NCBI RefSeq assembly: GCF_009391885.1
Contig: NZ_VZII01000002.1
Span: forward strand, 35,898 to 99,897
Reading direction: 5' to 3'
DNA: 64,000 bases
Origin: Pseudomonas sp. MN1F
Lineage (GTDB): Bacteria; Pseudomonadota; Gammaproteobacteria; Pseudomonadales; Pseudomonadaceae
Shown: in pieces, positions 44,282 to 54,106 of the stretch
Layout: every line of letters begins with the position of its first letter
Position numbering within the stretch: position 1 is the first letter of the stretch
Translations under genes and position numbers: made by a program
Notes under the pieces: model-generated
Told to the model about the DNA's origin: nothing
Seen by the model: only the letters and a program-made list of their open reading frames with translations
The model's database searches: none

Positions 44282-45087
44282 TGATGCGTGTCTTGATCCT
44301 GATGCTGGTCTCGATCGCCGGCTGGTGTTCAACCGTGGGTGCCGTCGAGCTCAAGTACTGGGACCGCCTGCCGTTGGCCGTGCCGCTGACGGTGGGCCAG
44401 GAACGTATCCTGATGCTGGATGGGAATGTCCGCGTCGGGCTGCCCAGTGCGATCAACAGCAAGCTGCGCGTGCAATCAGTCGGCGGCACTGTGTACCTGC
44501 GTGCGTCGGAAACCATTCCCCCGACCCGACTGCAGCTGCAGTCGGTGAAGTCGGGGGACATCATCCTGGTCGACATCGAAGCGCTTGAGGGCAGCGAAGC
44601 GCTGGAGCCGGTCAAGATCGTTGCCCAAGCGCAGGCGCCAGACGTGGACAACAAGCAGGACGCAACCCCTGCAGCGACGCCGGTACCGGTGGTGCTGACT
44701 CGCTATGCAGCGCAGAACCTCTATGCGCCCCTGCGCACCGTGGCACCCTTGCCCGGCGTGCGCCGGGTCCCGCTGGGCGATTCCTCTGGCTTCAGCACAC
44801 TGCTGCCGACCGAACACGTGGCCATCAAGGGGCTCGCCGCCTGGCGGCTGGGCGACTATTGGGTGACGGCGGTGAAGATCGTCAACCGTGGATCAGCCAA
44901 GGTCATACTGGACCCGCGGCACCTGCAGGCCACACTTTACGCCGCCACCTTCCAGCACGAGTACCTGGGGCACGCCGGCACACCTGAAGACACCACCGTG
45001 GCGTACCTCGTCACCCGCGGCGGCGACCTGAAGCACGCGCTGCTGCTGCCACCTCCTGCACCGGAGGCCGCCGATCATGAAAGCTAA
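44281..45087 (+). CDS. Integrating conjugative element protein, PFL_4704 family (TraK/VirB9 like)
   Basis: 268 residues with signal peptide (LILMLVSIAGWCSTVGAVEL), then RLPLAVPLTVGQERILMLDG, a TraK-like secretin-related fold, and a C-terminal VKIVNRGSAKVILDPRHLQA. TIGR03749 pattern. Outer-membrane ring component of the channel. GGAGGTG lies upstream; the start shares a base with the preceding stop. Confidence 0.9.
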   Translation: MMRVLILMLVSIAGWCSTVGAVELKYWDRLPLAVPLTVGQERILMLDGNVRVGLPSAINSKLRVQSVGGTVYLRASETIPPTRLQLQSVKSGDIILVDIEALEGSEALEPVKIVAQAQAPDVDNKQDATPAATPVPVVLTRYAAQNLYAPLRTVAPLPGVRRVPLGDSSGFSTLLPTEHVAIKGLAAWRLGDYWVTAVKIVNRGSAKVILDPRHLQATLYAATFQHEYLGHAGTPEDTTVAYLVTRGGDLKHALLLPPPAPEAADHES

Positions 45088-46585
45088 TGGTTTGCTGAAA
45101 TGGCTGGTACCTGCGGTCCTGCTGGGGATTGTGCTGATCATCGGCAAATCCTGGGTGTCTGCGCCAGACGTTCAACCTGCCCATGATCCCGAAAACACTG
45201 CCCTCAGTCCGGAACAAGCCAAGGCCCTCGGCATCGCCGGCGACACGCCGCGTGACACCGTGGCCACGCTGATCGGCCAGGTAAAGGCGATGCGCAGCGA
45301 GATGCTGTCGCTGAAGAAAGGCAACGAGACCCTGCAGACCGAGAATAACCGGCTGCGCACGCGCGAAGGCAACATCGACAGCCGTATCCAGAGCACGCTG
45401 AGCAGTGTCACCCAGCAGGTCACCGAGCAGCGCCAGCAGGCCAACGATGCCCGGGAGAAGGCCGAGCAGCAGCACCGCGAGACCCAGGGTTTGCTGTCCC
45501 GGCTCAAGGATCAACTCACCAACAAGCCGGCCACGAAGTCCGACGTACCCGTGGGCTTTGGTCTCGAGCCGGGTGACGAGCAACAATTCTCCGGGGCACA
45601 ACCTCCAGCGGATGCGGTGCAGTGGATCGAGCCATCAAATGCACGTGCTGGCCAGGAAGGCACCAGCAAAGCCGAGGGGCCGTTGTCATCGCTGACGTCG
45701 AAGTTCAAGGATCTGCATGGCCTGGACAACAACGCCATCGACCGCGGCCAGGACCATCTGCGCAGCGTGGCCAAGGGCGAGCGCGACCTGGAAGGCACTC
45801 AGGATCGGACCGAGGGCGCCAAGCCGGTCTACACCCTCCCGGAAAACTCGACCCTGATGGGCTCGATCGCCATGACCGCCCTGATAGGCCGAGTGCCGGT
45901 GGACGGCACAGTGAATGATCCCTACCCGTTCAAGGTGCTGGTGGGACCGGAGAACCTCACCGCCAACGGCATCGACCTACCGGACGTAGTCGGCGCGGTC
46001 ATGAGCGGGACCGCGGCCGGCGATTGGACCTTGTCCTGCGTGCGCGGCCAGGTCGAGTCGATCACCTTTGTCTTCAGCGACGGCACCGTCCGCACGGTGC
46101 CACAGCCACAGAAGGTGGTCAGTCGCAACCGCAGCAGCGCCCAGACCTCGGACTCCGAAAAAATCCGCGGCGGACTGGGCTACATCTCCGATCCTTATGG
46201 CATCCCCTGCATCGCCGGCGAGCGTCGCTCCAACGCCCAGCAGTACCTGGGCAGCCAGAGCCTGATCACTGCGGCCGGCGCCGGTTTCGCGGCCGCGCTG
46301 GGTAGCGAGCAAACCAACACCTCGTTCATCAACTCGGCCAGCGGCAGCCTGGGGCTCTCGCAAAACAGTGGCAACAGCGCGCTGAACTCGGTCATCAGCG
46401 GTGGCATCGGCGATATTCGCGACTGGATCAACAAGCTCTACGGCGAAGCCTTCGCCGCCATCTACGTCCCACCGGGTGCCAAGGTGGCCCTGCACCTGGA
46501 TCACGAAATCAGCATCGACTACGAACCCAAAGGCCGGAGAGTGAACCATGAACGCCCATCCGTTTCGGTACTGGACCTGGATTAG
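45077..46585 (+). CDS. traB: Integrating conjugative element protein, PFL_4705 family (TraB/VirB10 like)
   Basis: 502 residues. Membrane helix at about 7-25, a long coiled coil (LIGQVKAMRSEMLSLKKGNE to about 150), then the TrbI/VirB10-like beta-barrel domain with LPENSTLMGSIAMTALIGRV and C-terminal IYVPPGAKVALHLDHEISID. It spans both membranes and senses ATPase energy. Overlaps the PFL_4704 gene by 11 bases. Confidence 0.92.
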   Translation: MKANGLLKWLVPAVLLGIVLIIGKSWVSAPDVQPAHDPENTALSPEQAKALGIAGDTPRDTVATLIGQVKAMRSEMLSLKKGNETLQTENNRLRTREGNIDSRIQSTLSSVTQQVTEQRQQANDAREKAEQQHRETQGLLSRLKDQLTNKPATKSDVPVGFGLEPGDEQQFSGAQPPADAVQWIEPSNARAGQEGTSKAEGPLSSLTSKFKDLHGLDNNAIDRGQDHLRSVAKGERDLEGTQDRTEGAKPVYTLPENSTLMGSIAMTALIGRVPVDGTVNDPYPFKVLVGPENLTANGIDLPDVVGAVMSGTAAGDWTLSCVRGQVESITFVFSDGTVRTVPQPQKVVSRNRSSAQTSDSEKIRGGLGYISDPYGIPCIAGERRSNAQQYLGSQSLITAAGAGFAAALGSEQTNTSFINSASGSLGLSQNSGNSALNSVISGGIGDIRDWINKLYGEAFAAIYVPPGAKVALHLDHEISIDYEPKGRRVNHERPSVSVLDLD

Positions 46586-46964
46586 CCTGCTGCTGTGCCT
46601 GCACCTGGCAGGCTGCACCACCAGCAAGGACGAAATGCTGCCCCACGGCGATCACACCATGCTGGATATCTGGAACAGCGGCGGCGCGGTCGGCACGCAA
46701 CAGCAATTGCAGGAGGCTCGCGGAGAACTGCGCCGGCCGGTGCTCGATCCCGAACGCCTGAAGGACCAAAGCGCCTACACCCGTACGGCAGCCAACGAGA
46801 TCCGCTCCCAGTTCCCGCGCCTGCCTAACCCTGATCTGGTGATGTACGTCTACCCGCACCTGGCCGGTACCCAACAGGCACCCGTGCCTGGCTACTCGAC
46901 CGTATTTCCGCTGTACGAGAAGGTCCAGTACGCGCTGCCCGGCGAACGCCTGGATGATCTGTGA
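46548..46964 (+). CDS. TIGR03751-family conjugal transfer lipoprotein (TraV-like position)
   Basis: 138 residues, signal peptide with lipobox LHLAGC (about 18-23). Contains LPNPDLVMYVYPHLAGTQQA, VPGYSTVFPLYEKVQYALPG. An outer-membrane lipoprotein of the core complex. Overlaps TraB and shares a base with the next start. Confidence 0.9.
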   Translation: MNAHPFRYWTWISLLLCLHLAGCTTSKDEMLPHGDHTMLDIWNSGGAVGTQQQLQEARGELRRPVLDPERLKDQSAYTRTAANEIRSQFPRLPNPDLVMYVYPHLAGTQQAPVPGYSTVFPLYEKVQYALPGERLDDL

Positions 46965-49705
46965 TGGACGATGATGCAGATCGCACCCCGCCGCGCTGGC
47001 AGCCCTGGCGCGCGGCACAGCGTCGGCGCGCCACGTGTGCGGATGAGGCCGCCCAGTATGCACACAACCCAAGTTTCACCGACCACTTGCCCTGGGTCGA
47101 ATACCTCGAGGAAGAGCAGTGCTTTCTGCTCGACGACAACCGCTCAGTGGGCGCGGTGTTCGAGTTGCAGCCGATCGGCACCGAGGGCCGTGAGCCCGAA
47201 TGGCTGATGGCGGCACGTGATGCGCTGGAAGATGCACTGCAGGACAGCTTTGACGAGCTCGACCAGGCCCCCTGGGTGGTGCAGTTCTTCTGTCAGGACG
47301 ACAGTGATTTTTCCCCGTACCTGGAGCGCCTGGCACAGTACGTTGCACCACGGGCGACAGGCACCCCCTTCACTGCAGCTTTCCTCGCCTCGATGCAACA
47401 CCACCTCGATGCCATTGCCAAGCCAGGCGGCTTGTTCGACGACCATGTCGTGTCGCACCTGCCCTGGCGCGGCAGCAATCGACGGATTCGGCTGGTGGTC
47501 TATCGCTGGCTCGGTGACCAGGCCGACGACGAAGGGCAAAACCCCGCTCAGTTGTTGGGAAGGACCTGTGATCGCCTGATGGCCTCGTTACAGGCCTGCG
47601 GGGTCAATCCTCGCCGGCTGAACGGGCGTGACTTCTATGCCTGGTTGCTGCCTTGGTTCAACCCAGCCCCCACCGTCACGGGCGAATCACCAGCGGCATT
47701 CTATCGACGCGTGCCGTACCCGGAGGCTGATGACGGCGAGGACCTGACACTGCCATTCGACCACGACTTTGCCGAGCGACTGTTCTTTCAGGAGCCACGC
47801 TCGGACAGCCAGCAGGGGCTGTGGTATTTCGATCAGCAGCCGCATGCCGTGATGGTGGTCGACAAGCTGCGCCGGCCACCTCATATCGGCCAGCTGACCG
47901 GTGAGACCCGCAAGGGCGAGGCGCTCAACGCCCTGTTCGACCAGTTGCCCGAGCAGGCCGTCCTGAGCCTGACCTTGGTGATTACACCCCAAGATGTGCT
48001 CGAGGAGCAGCTCAACCGTCTGGCGCGCAAAGCCATCGGCGAAAACTTGGCCTCGACCCAGACCCGCCAGGACGTGGAAGAGGCCCGCGCACTGATCGGC
48101 CGCCAGCACAAGCTGTACCGGGGAACCTTGGCCTTGTACCTGCGCGGCGCCGATGAACAGCAATTGCGCCAACGCTCGATCCAGGCCGCCAACGTGCTGC
48201 TCGGTGCCGGCCTGCAGCCGGTGCGTGAGGGCGATGAAGTGGCCGCCTGCAACAGCTACCTTCGCTGGCTGCCGATGGTCTACAACCCTGCGCGGGATAA
48301 ACGCAACTGGTACACCCGGCTGTTGTTTGCCCAGCATGTCGCCAACCTGCTGCCGCTGTGGGGACGCAGCATCGGTACCGGTAACCCGGGCATCACCTTT
48401 TTCAACCGAGGTGGCGCGCCGCTGTCATTCGACCCGCTGTCACGCTTCGACCGCTCCATGAATGGTCACCTGCTGTTGTTCGGCCCGACTGGCGCCGGCA
48501 AGTCGGCCACCCTGGTCTCGATCCTGATGCAGGTCATGGCGGTGTACCAGCCGCGGCTATTTATCGTCGAGGCCGGCAACTCCTTTGGCCTGCAGGGCGA
48601 CTACTTCGCCACCCTCGGCTTGACCGTCAACAAGGTCCAGCTCAAACCGGGCAGCGGCTTGAGCCTGGCCCCCTTCGCCGATGCCCGCCGGCTGATCGAG
48701 CGCCCGGACCAGGTCACCAGTCTGTCGACCGAAGACCTGGATGAAGACGCTGCGGGCAGTGACGAGCAACGCGATGTGCTGGGCGAGCTGGAGATCACCG
48801 CCCGCCTGATGATCACCGGGGGTGAAGCCAAGGAAGAGGCGCGACTGACCCGGGCAGACCGTAGCCTAATTCGCGAGTGCATCCTCGACGCCGCCAGGCA
48901 CTGTGCGGCCAGCGATCAGCAGGTCATGACGCGCCATGTGCGAGATGCCCTTCGAACGGTGGCGAGCGACGCCCACCTGCCCGACAAGCGTCGCGAGCGG
49001 GCTCAGGAAATGGCCGAGTCCATCGACCTGTTCTGCCAAGGCTTCGAAGGGGCGTTGTTTGACCGACCAGGCACACCCTGGCCGGAAAGCGATGTCACGA
49101 TCGTCGACCTCGCCACCTATGCCCGCGAGGGCTATGAAGCGCAGATGTCGATCAGCTACATCAGCTTGATGAACACCGTGAACAACCTTGCCGAGCGCGA
49201 CCAGTACCTCGGTCGGCCGATCATCATGGTCACCGACGAAGGCCACATCATCACCAAAAACCCGCTGCTGGCGCCCTTCGTGGTCAAGGGCACCAAGATG
49301 TGGCGCAAGCTCGGTGCCTGGTTCTGGCTGGCGACACAGAACCTAGCCGACTTCCCCGATGCGGCGCAGACCATGCTCAACATGATCGAGTGGTGGATCT
49401 GCCTGAACATGCCGCCGGCAGAGATCGAAGAGATCGCGCGGTTCAAGAAGCTCACGCCGGCGCAGAAGACCCTGCTGCTGTCGGCGAGCAAGGCCTCGGG
49501 CAAGTACACCGAGGGCGTGGTCCTATCGAAGCAGCTGGAGACGCTGTTTCGCGCAGTCCCGCCGAGTCTTTACCTCGCCCTGGCCATGACAGAACCCGAG
49601 GAAAAGGCCCAGCGCTGGCGGTTGATGGAAACGCATCAGCTGTCCGAGCTGGAGGCCGCGCTGCGGATTGCCGCGGAAATCGATCGCCTGCGCGGCATGT
49701 CCTGA
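46964..49705 (+). CDS. traC: Conjugative transfer ATPase, PFL_4706 family (TraC/VirB4 like)
   Basis: 913 residues. N-terminal domain, then the VirB4-type ATPase with Walker A GPTGAGKSAT (about residues 506-515), Walker B-like PIIMVTDEGHIITKNPLLAP, and WFWLATQNLADFPDAAQTML with a glutamine-containing motif. It energises assembly of the mating channel at the inner membrane. ATG 46964 overlaps the preceding TGA. Length fits TIGR03744. Confidence 0.95.
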   Translation: MDDDADRTPPRWQPWRAAQRRRATCADEAAQYAHNPSFTDHLPWVEYLEEEQCFLLDDNRSVGAVFELQPIGTEGREPEWLMAARDALEDALQDSFDELDQAPWVVQFFCQDDSDFSPYLERLAQYVAPRATGTPFTAAFLASMQHHLDAIAKPGGLFDDHVVSHLPWRGSNRRIRLVVYRWLGDQADDEGQNPAQLLGRTCDRLMASLQACGVNPRRLNGRDFYAWLLPWFNPAPTVTGESPAAFYRRVPYPEADDGEDLTLPFDHDFAERLFFQEPRSDSQQGLWYFDQQPHAVMVVDKLRRPPHIGQLTGETRKGEALNALFDQLPEQAVLSLTLVITPQDVLEEQLNRLARKAIGENLASTQTRQDVEEARALIGRQHKLYRGTLALYLRGADEQQLRQRSIQAANVLLGAGLQPVREGDEVAACNSYLRWLPMVYNPARDKRNWYTRLLFAQHVANLLPLWGRSIGTGNPGITFFNRGGAPLSFDPLSRFDRSMNGHLLLFGPTGAGKSATLVSILMQVMAVYQPRLFIVEAGNSFGLQGDYFATLGLTVNKVQLKPGSGLSLAPFADARRLIERPDQVTSLSTEDLDEDAAGSDEQRDVLGELEITARLMITGGEAKEEARLTRADRSLIRECILDAARHCAASDQQVMTRHVRDALRTVASDAHLPDKRRERAQEMAESIDLFCQGFEGALFDRPGTPWPESDVTIVDLATYAREGYEAQMSISYISLMNTVNNLAERDQYLGRPIIMVTDEGHIITKNPLLAPFVVKGTKMWRKLGAWFWLATQNLADFPDAAQTMLNMIEWWICLNMPPAEIEEIARFKKLTPAQKTLLLSASKASGKYTEGVVLSKQLETLFRAVPPSLYLALAMTEPEEKAQRWRLMETHQLSELEAALRIAAEIDRLRGMS

Positions 49706-49925
49706 ACCTCGGAACACACGATTTTCTGGGCCTGCTGAACAATAAAAATCGGAAGGAGTACATTTGTACTCCTTTGGTGACTTTGGACAATCCGCAGCCT
49801 CACCCTGGCGACTGAAGAAATCGAACGTACCAGTCTCGGTTTGTCCGTCCCCCTCCTCTACCTGATCCGCGATGCTGCAACTCGGCGCATGGATGCACAC
49901 CGTTGTCCCTTGCCGAGCGCTGCCG
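49706..49925. other. Gap with a perfect 22-base palindrome
   Basis: AAGGAGTACA (49753-49762), TT, TGTACTCCTT (49765-49774). In PFGI-1-class elements a thiol-disulfide protein and a PFL_4709-family gene usually sit here; I find neither. The palindrome may be a binding site or a terminator without a proper T tract. Confidence 0.6.
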
Positions 49926-50897
49926 ATGAACCTGACCGCCCCATGCCGAACGCCACAGCCGAGCAAACCTGGCCGGGGTCGCGCCTTCCTCGCGATCGCG
50001 TCGCTCATGGCTGCCGAACAGTGCCTGGCGCTGACCACCCCCTCCATCATTGCCTCCGTCGCGTCGCTGCAGTGTTTGGAGTACCGGATCGTCGGGATCT
50101 GCTACTGGCTGCTGTGTACTCCGTTTGGCTGTACAGTGAGAACATCGCCCAAGGTCCGTCACTTCATTCCCGAGTTGGTAGTCGCGAGCTATTCCGATAC
50201 CGGCAGCAACCCCTGGGGCGAGATGTCTGCCTTGTCGGCACCGACCCAACTGTCGCAAGGCGGGGGCAACCTGATCACACCCTCGCCCCAGCGCAACAAC
50301 CTGCCCCGCTTCAAGAATGTCGACGGCATCGGACATCCTGGCGGCGCTGCACTGACGGCCCTGGCGCACAGCTTCGGCTATGCGTGTCCGAGCGGGGCGG
50401 TACCGCTTGCGCCCTACTACCTCAGCACGCTCGATCCGCTGGCCTGGCGCCACGCCATTCCCGAGTCCGTGTACCCGCAGGCATTGATCCCAGGCATGCG
50501 CGAGATCGGTAGCCAGGCCCTCGGCAACATGTGGGGCAACGTCTACCCGCGCCAGGGCTTCCTGGTACAGCCCGACGACTTCAAAGCCGCCGCGGTGATG
50601 GCGCAGCGTGCCAGTGACTTCATCACCCGCGTTGGCCAGCCGCACGTCTATTTGCCGCTGCAGCCGATGCCATCGCCCGGCTACTGGCCGCCACAGCCAG
50701 TGATGGAGAACGACATCAACAACCACCGCTGGCAGTTGCTCGCACCGATGGTGCAGAGCACCTGCGCCATCTTCCCCAGCCCAACGTTCCAGAGTGCCGA
50801 GGGCGCCTACGCCTGGTCACTGTGGCGCCCGTACAAGTGCTGCCAACGCATGGGGCAGACCTTCCTGTTCAGCATCGACTTTGGTGGAGACCAGTGA
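49926..50897 (+). CDS. Integrating conjugative element protein, PFL_4710 family (TraU-like)
   Basis: 323 residues from ATG 49926. A signal-peptide-like start (AFLAIASLMAAEQCLALT), several cysteines (CLEYRIVGICYWLLCTPFGC), and the family features VASYSDTGSNPWGEM, LPLQPMPSPGYWP and YAWSLWRPYKCCQRMGQTFL. TIGR03756 pattern, related to TraU, needed for DNA transfer rather than pilus formation. The stop overlaps the next ATG. Confidence 0.9.
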   Translation: MNLTAPCRTPQPSKPGRGRAFLAIASLMAAEQCLALTTPSIIASVASLQCLEYRIVGICYWLLCTPFGCTVRTSPKVRHFIPELVVASYSDTGSNPWGEMSALSAPTQLSQGGGNLITPSPQRNNLPRFKNVDGIGHPGGAALTALAHSFGYACPSGAVPLAPYYLSTLDPLAWRHAIPESVYPQALIPGMREIGSQALGNMWGNVYPRQGFLVQPDDFKAAAVMAQRASDFITRVGQPHVYLPLQPMPSPGYWPPQPVMENDINNHRWQLLAPMVQSTCAIFPSPTFQSAEGAYAWSLWRPYKCCQRMGQTFLFSIDFGGDQ

Positions 50898-52252
50898 TGA
50901 ATACCCTCTCGTTCGGGTTGGTGTGTTTGCTTGTTTGTACCGTCGGCCACGCCGCCGAGAGTGGCTACCACCTTGGCGATCAAGCCCAAGTGTTGGACGA
51001 CCGGGTGATGTACACCATCGGTGGCGGATCGGCGGCGGGCGCGCCCTCCTCGCTCTACCGGCCCAGCGGACTCGGCGTAGGGCTGTCCTGGCGGGCGAAC
51101 ATGATGTGCGGAAACATGAACCTCTCTAACACCCTGCAGAACCAGCTTAACGGTGCCACCCAGGGTTTCCAGCAGATCATGGGCAACGTCATCCAGAACG
51201 CCACCCAGGCGGTGATGTCGCTGCCGGCAATGATCATCCAGCGCGCCAACCCCGGACTGTATGAACTGCTGAGCAACGGCGTGTTGCAGGGGCGCATCGA
51301 CTTTGACCGGTCAAAGCTCACCTGCCAGGCGATGGCGGCGAAGATGGCTGACAAGGTGGACCAGGCCGGTTGGGGAGCACTGGCGCAGAACCAGGAAATG
51401 CAGCACAACCTGGAGCAGTCCGACGGTGATGCCGTGACGGCGGTGAAGGACACCGAGTCCAACAACGGCAACAATGGCGTCAGCTGGGTGGGCGGGCAGA
51501 AAGCCGGCGGCCATGGCCAGGCGCCGATCCGGGTGACCTCGGACGTGGTCAAGGCGGGTTACAACCTACTGCACAACCGTTCCGTCGAGGACACCTCGGC
51601 GGTCGGTTCAGGTTGTCAGAACGGCGCGATTTGCCAGGCTTGGTCGAGCCCCGACGAGGCCGCTGAGTGGGCCACTCGTGTGCTCGGCGAATCCGAGGTG
51701 GAGACCTGCGATGACTGCGAGGCGCTGCGCGTGAGCGCGGGTGCAGGGCTCACACCATTGATCCAGGAAACCTACACGCAGCACCTCGAGGGAATGCAGC
51801 GCATGCTGTCGGGCGCAGAAGAGCCCACGCCAGAGAACCTCGGCAAAGTCTCCAGCCCATTGCTACAGGTTTCGCGCGGCGTCATCGAGGGCCTGCGCGA
51901 TGACCCCGATCAGAACCTGTTGGCCCGACGTTTGGCCAGCGAGACCGCGCTGTCGAGCGTGATCTACAAAGCGACGCTACTGCAGCGCACGTTGCTCGCC
52001 GGCAGCCGTGAGCCCAATGTGGCGTCGGCACAGCCGGCCACCACTGCACTCAACAGCAACGTCGAAATGCTGGAGCGCGAGATTCGCCTGCTGCAAACGG
52101 AGTTGCAAGTGCGCCAAGCCCTCGCCACCAACACCGCCAGCCTGGTTCTTGATCGCCACGCCGGCGGCGCCGATGCCTCGCGCAGCATCGACCAGCGCGA
52201 TCCGCAACCCGACCGCCTGCACCGTGCGGAGCAAGGAAGGAGTGCGCCATGA
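50897..52252 (+). CDS. Integrating conjugative element protein, PFL_4711 family (TraH/TraN-like position)
   Basis: 451 residues with signal peptide (LVCLLVCTVGHAAESG), then YTIGGGSAAGAPSSLYRPSG, LSWRANMMCGNMNLSNTLQN and CDDCEALRVSAGAGLTPLIQ. TIGR03755 pattern, resembling TraH-like periplasmic assembly proteins. A C-terminal helical region may be a coiled coil. Overlaps the following gene by 4 bases. Confidence 0.9.
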   Translation: MNTLSFGLVCLLVCTVGHAAESGYHLGDQAQVLDDRVMYTIGGGSAAGAPSSLYRPSGLGVGLSWRANMMCGNMNLSNTLQNQLNGATQGFQQIMGNVIQNATQAVMSLPAMIIQRANPGLYELLSNGVLQGRIDFDRSKLTCQAMAAKMADKVDQAGWGALAQNQEMQHNLEQSDGDAVTAVKDTESNNGNNGVSWVGGQKAGGHGQAPIRVTSDVVKAGYNLLHNRSVEDTSAVGSGCQNGAICQAWSSPDEAAEWATRVLGESEVETCDDCEALRVSAGAGLTPLIQETYTQHLEGMQRMLSGAEEPTPENLGKVSSPLLQVSRGVIEGLRDDPDQNLLARRLASETALSSVIYKATLLQRTLLAGSREPNVASAQPATTALNSNVEMLEREIRLLQTELQVRQALATNTASLVLDRHAGGADASRSIDQRDPQPDRLHRAEQGRSAP

Positions 52253-52554
52253 TGCCGTTTTCTGTGAAGAGCACGGTCGTCAGAGTTCTGCTGATCCTCG
52301 GCGCGATGATCGTTACGTTGCTGATTGCCTTGATGGCGATACAACTGAACGGCTCCCAGCTGGGCTGGTTCGAGGAAACGCGATCAGACCCACGTTTTTT
52401 CGCTTGTGTGCGCTCACTGCTGTACAGCCTGATCTTCGCCGGCTGGACCACAGCATTGCGCTTGCGGCATTTACCTGAAGACCAGCAACGGCTCTTGCGC
52501 CTGGGCCTGATCGGCTTCGGCTCGATCGTCCTTGTCGAACTCTCGCGTGTGTGA
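52249..52554 (+). CDS. Small ICE membrane protein
   Basis: 101 residues with three hydrophobic segments (VLLILGAMIVTLLIALMAIQ, SLLYSLIFAGWTTALRL, LIGFGSIVLVELS). Conserved in position between PFL_4711 and TraG. No known function. Confidence 0.75.
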   Translation: MMPFSVKSTVVRVLLILGAMIVTLLIALMAIQLNGSQLGWFEETRSDPRFFACVRSLLYSLIFAGWTTALRLRHLPEDQQRLLRLGLIGFGSIVLVELSRV

Positions 52555-52563
52555 GGTGCAGCC

Positions 52564-54102
52564 ATGAACATGAGCACCAACAGCTACCTCGAATATTACC
52601 TGTCGCTGCTGGCGTGGATCATCAACAACGGCATCTGGAACACGCTGGCGGACACCGGACTGTTCGCTGCGCCGTTTGGCGCGATTATCCTGCAAGAGTG
52701 GTTATCCGCCCGCCAACAGGGGGCTGACGAAGGTAACCAGGGCCTGCTGTCGATCCCTCGCGTCGAAAACCGGCTGTGGATGAGCTACGTCGTCATCCTG
52801 TTTGGCTGCATGCCGTTTTTTCCGCTCAACCTGTCCTCCGTGACCTTCGACAATGCGGCAAGCCAGCGCTGTGGTGTATCAATGGCCAAACCCGCCGACA
52901 CGGCCTGGGGAACCACCTTCAATACCATCGGCGAGAAATCTGCCAACGTGCCGGTGTGGTGGTACCTGGTGCATGCCATGAGCAAGGGAATCACGGCCGC
53001 TGCAACTGCGTCCATCCCCTGCGCACCCGACATTCGCGCGATGCGCATGGAGATCGACAGCTCGCGGATCAACAACCAGGTGCTGCTGCAGGAAGTCGCC
53101 GACTTTACCCGCGACTGCTACGGCTTTTCGCGCTCACGACTGTTTACTAACCGCCCTGAGCTGGATGAGTCGCAGAGTTACGATGCGTCCTGGATTGGTT
53201 CGACGTATTTGCTCGACACACCGGGCTACTACGACACGGATCGCTCGCGCACGCCCCGGATTGATTGGCCATATGACGAGACGCGGGACACCTCCCTGCC
53301 CCGGTTGGACAACGGTGCGGGCTACCCAACCTGCAAGCAATGGTGGAGCGATGCCACGGTCGGTTTGCACGATCGCCTGGTCGCCGAGGTCGATCCCAAT
53401 CTGCTCACGCAACTGCGCGGCTGGCTGACCGGGCGGAGCTCTGCCGAAATCGAAGACGCCACCCTCCGTGAACTGGTGAGCCCGCGCCAGCAGTCACTGA
53501 ACATGGCGCCTGGTCAGGTGTTCCAGGACTACGGCAGCAGCGCCCGGGGCGGCTCGTTGACACAAGGGCTCAACAACCTTGCCACCAACACCGGCCTGGC
53601 CTTGGGCTCGTTCAGCAATTTCCCGGCAATGAATGCGCTCCGGGCTGCATTGCCAATGGTGCAGGCCTTTCTGATCATGGGCACGATCATCTGCCTGCCG
53701 CTGGTGCTGCTGATCAGCACGTATCAGCTCAAAGCGCTGATGACGATCACCTTCGCGCTGTTCACCCTGCATATGCTGACGTTTTGGTGGGAGCTCGCCC
53801 GCTGGATCGACTCGAGCATGCTTGACACGCTGTACCACCAGGTCTCTGTTACGGACCAGGCGCTTTTAACATTGCCAACGGCAGGGTTCATGGATGGGAC
53901 GGTCACCGCGCAAGTCATCGAGTATGTGATGGGAGTGATGTTTGTAGTGCTGCCGATGTTTTTCCTCAGCGTGATGAGCTGGGCGGGATACAACGTGGGC
54001 AGTGGTGTCCAAACCCTCTTAACGCGCGCCACGGAAGGGGCTCAGGCACAGGCTGAAAAAGGAACATCGCAGCTAATGTCGGCAGCCCGGAAATCGAAAT
54101 GA
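52564..54102 (+). CDS. traG: Conjugal transfer protein TraG (N-terminal-type), mating-pair stabilisation
   Basis: 512 residues. Membrane helices near the N-terminus (AWIINNGIWNTLADTGLFAA and VVILFGCMPFFPLNLSS) and a C-terminal block (FLIMGTIICLPLVLLISTYQ, GVMFVVLPMFFLSVMSWAGY). In F-like systems TraG supports pilus assembly and mating-pair stabilisation; ICE versions lack the long periplasmic C-terminal part. Last gene of the transfer operon, convergent with DUF3742. Confidence 0.9.
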   Translation: MNMSTNSYLEYYLSLLAWIINNGIWNTLADTGLFAAPFGAIILQEWLSARQQGADEGNQGLLSIPRVENRLWMSYVVILFGCMPFFPLNLSSVTFDNAASQRCGVSMAKPADTAWGTTFNTIGEKSANVPVWWYLVHAMSKGITAAATASIPCAPDIRAMRMEIDSSRINNQVLLQEVADFTRDCYGFSRSRLFTNRPELDESQSYDASWIGSTYLLDTPGYYDTDRSRTPRIDWPYDETRDTSLPRLDNGAGYPTCKQWWSDATVGLHDRLVAEVDPNLLTQLRGWLTGRSSAEIEDATLRELVSPRQQSLNMAPGQVFQDYGSSARGGSLTQGLNNLATNTGLALGSFSNFPAMNALRAALPMVQAFLIMGTIICLPLVLLISTYQLKALMTITFALFTLHMLTFWWELARWIDSSMLDTLYHQVSVTDQALLTLPTAGFMDGTVTAQVIEYVMGVMFVVLPMFFLSVMSWAGYNVGSGVQTLLTRATEGAQAQAEKGTSQLMSAARKSK

Positions 54103-54106
54103 CTGA

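Noticed and set aside
49800..50726. 308-codon minus-strand frame opposite the PFL_4710 gene
   Set aside because: Composition and repeats (RRQGRH, QRRDGG) are those of an antisense shadow; the plus-strand gene has family motifs.
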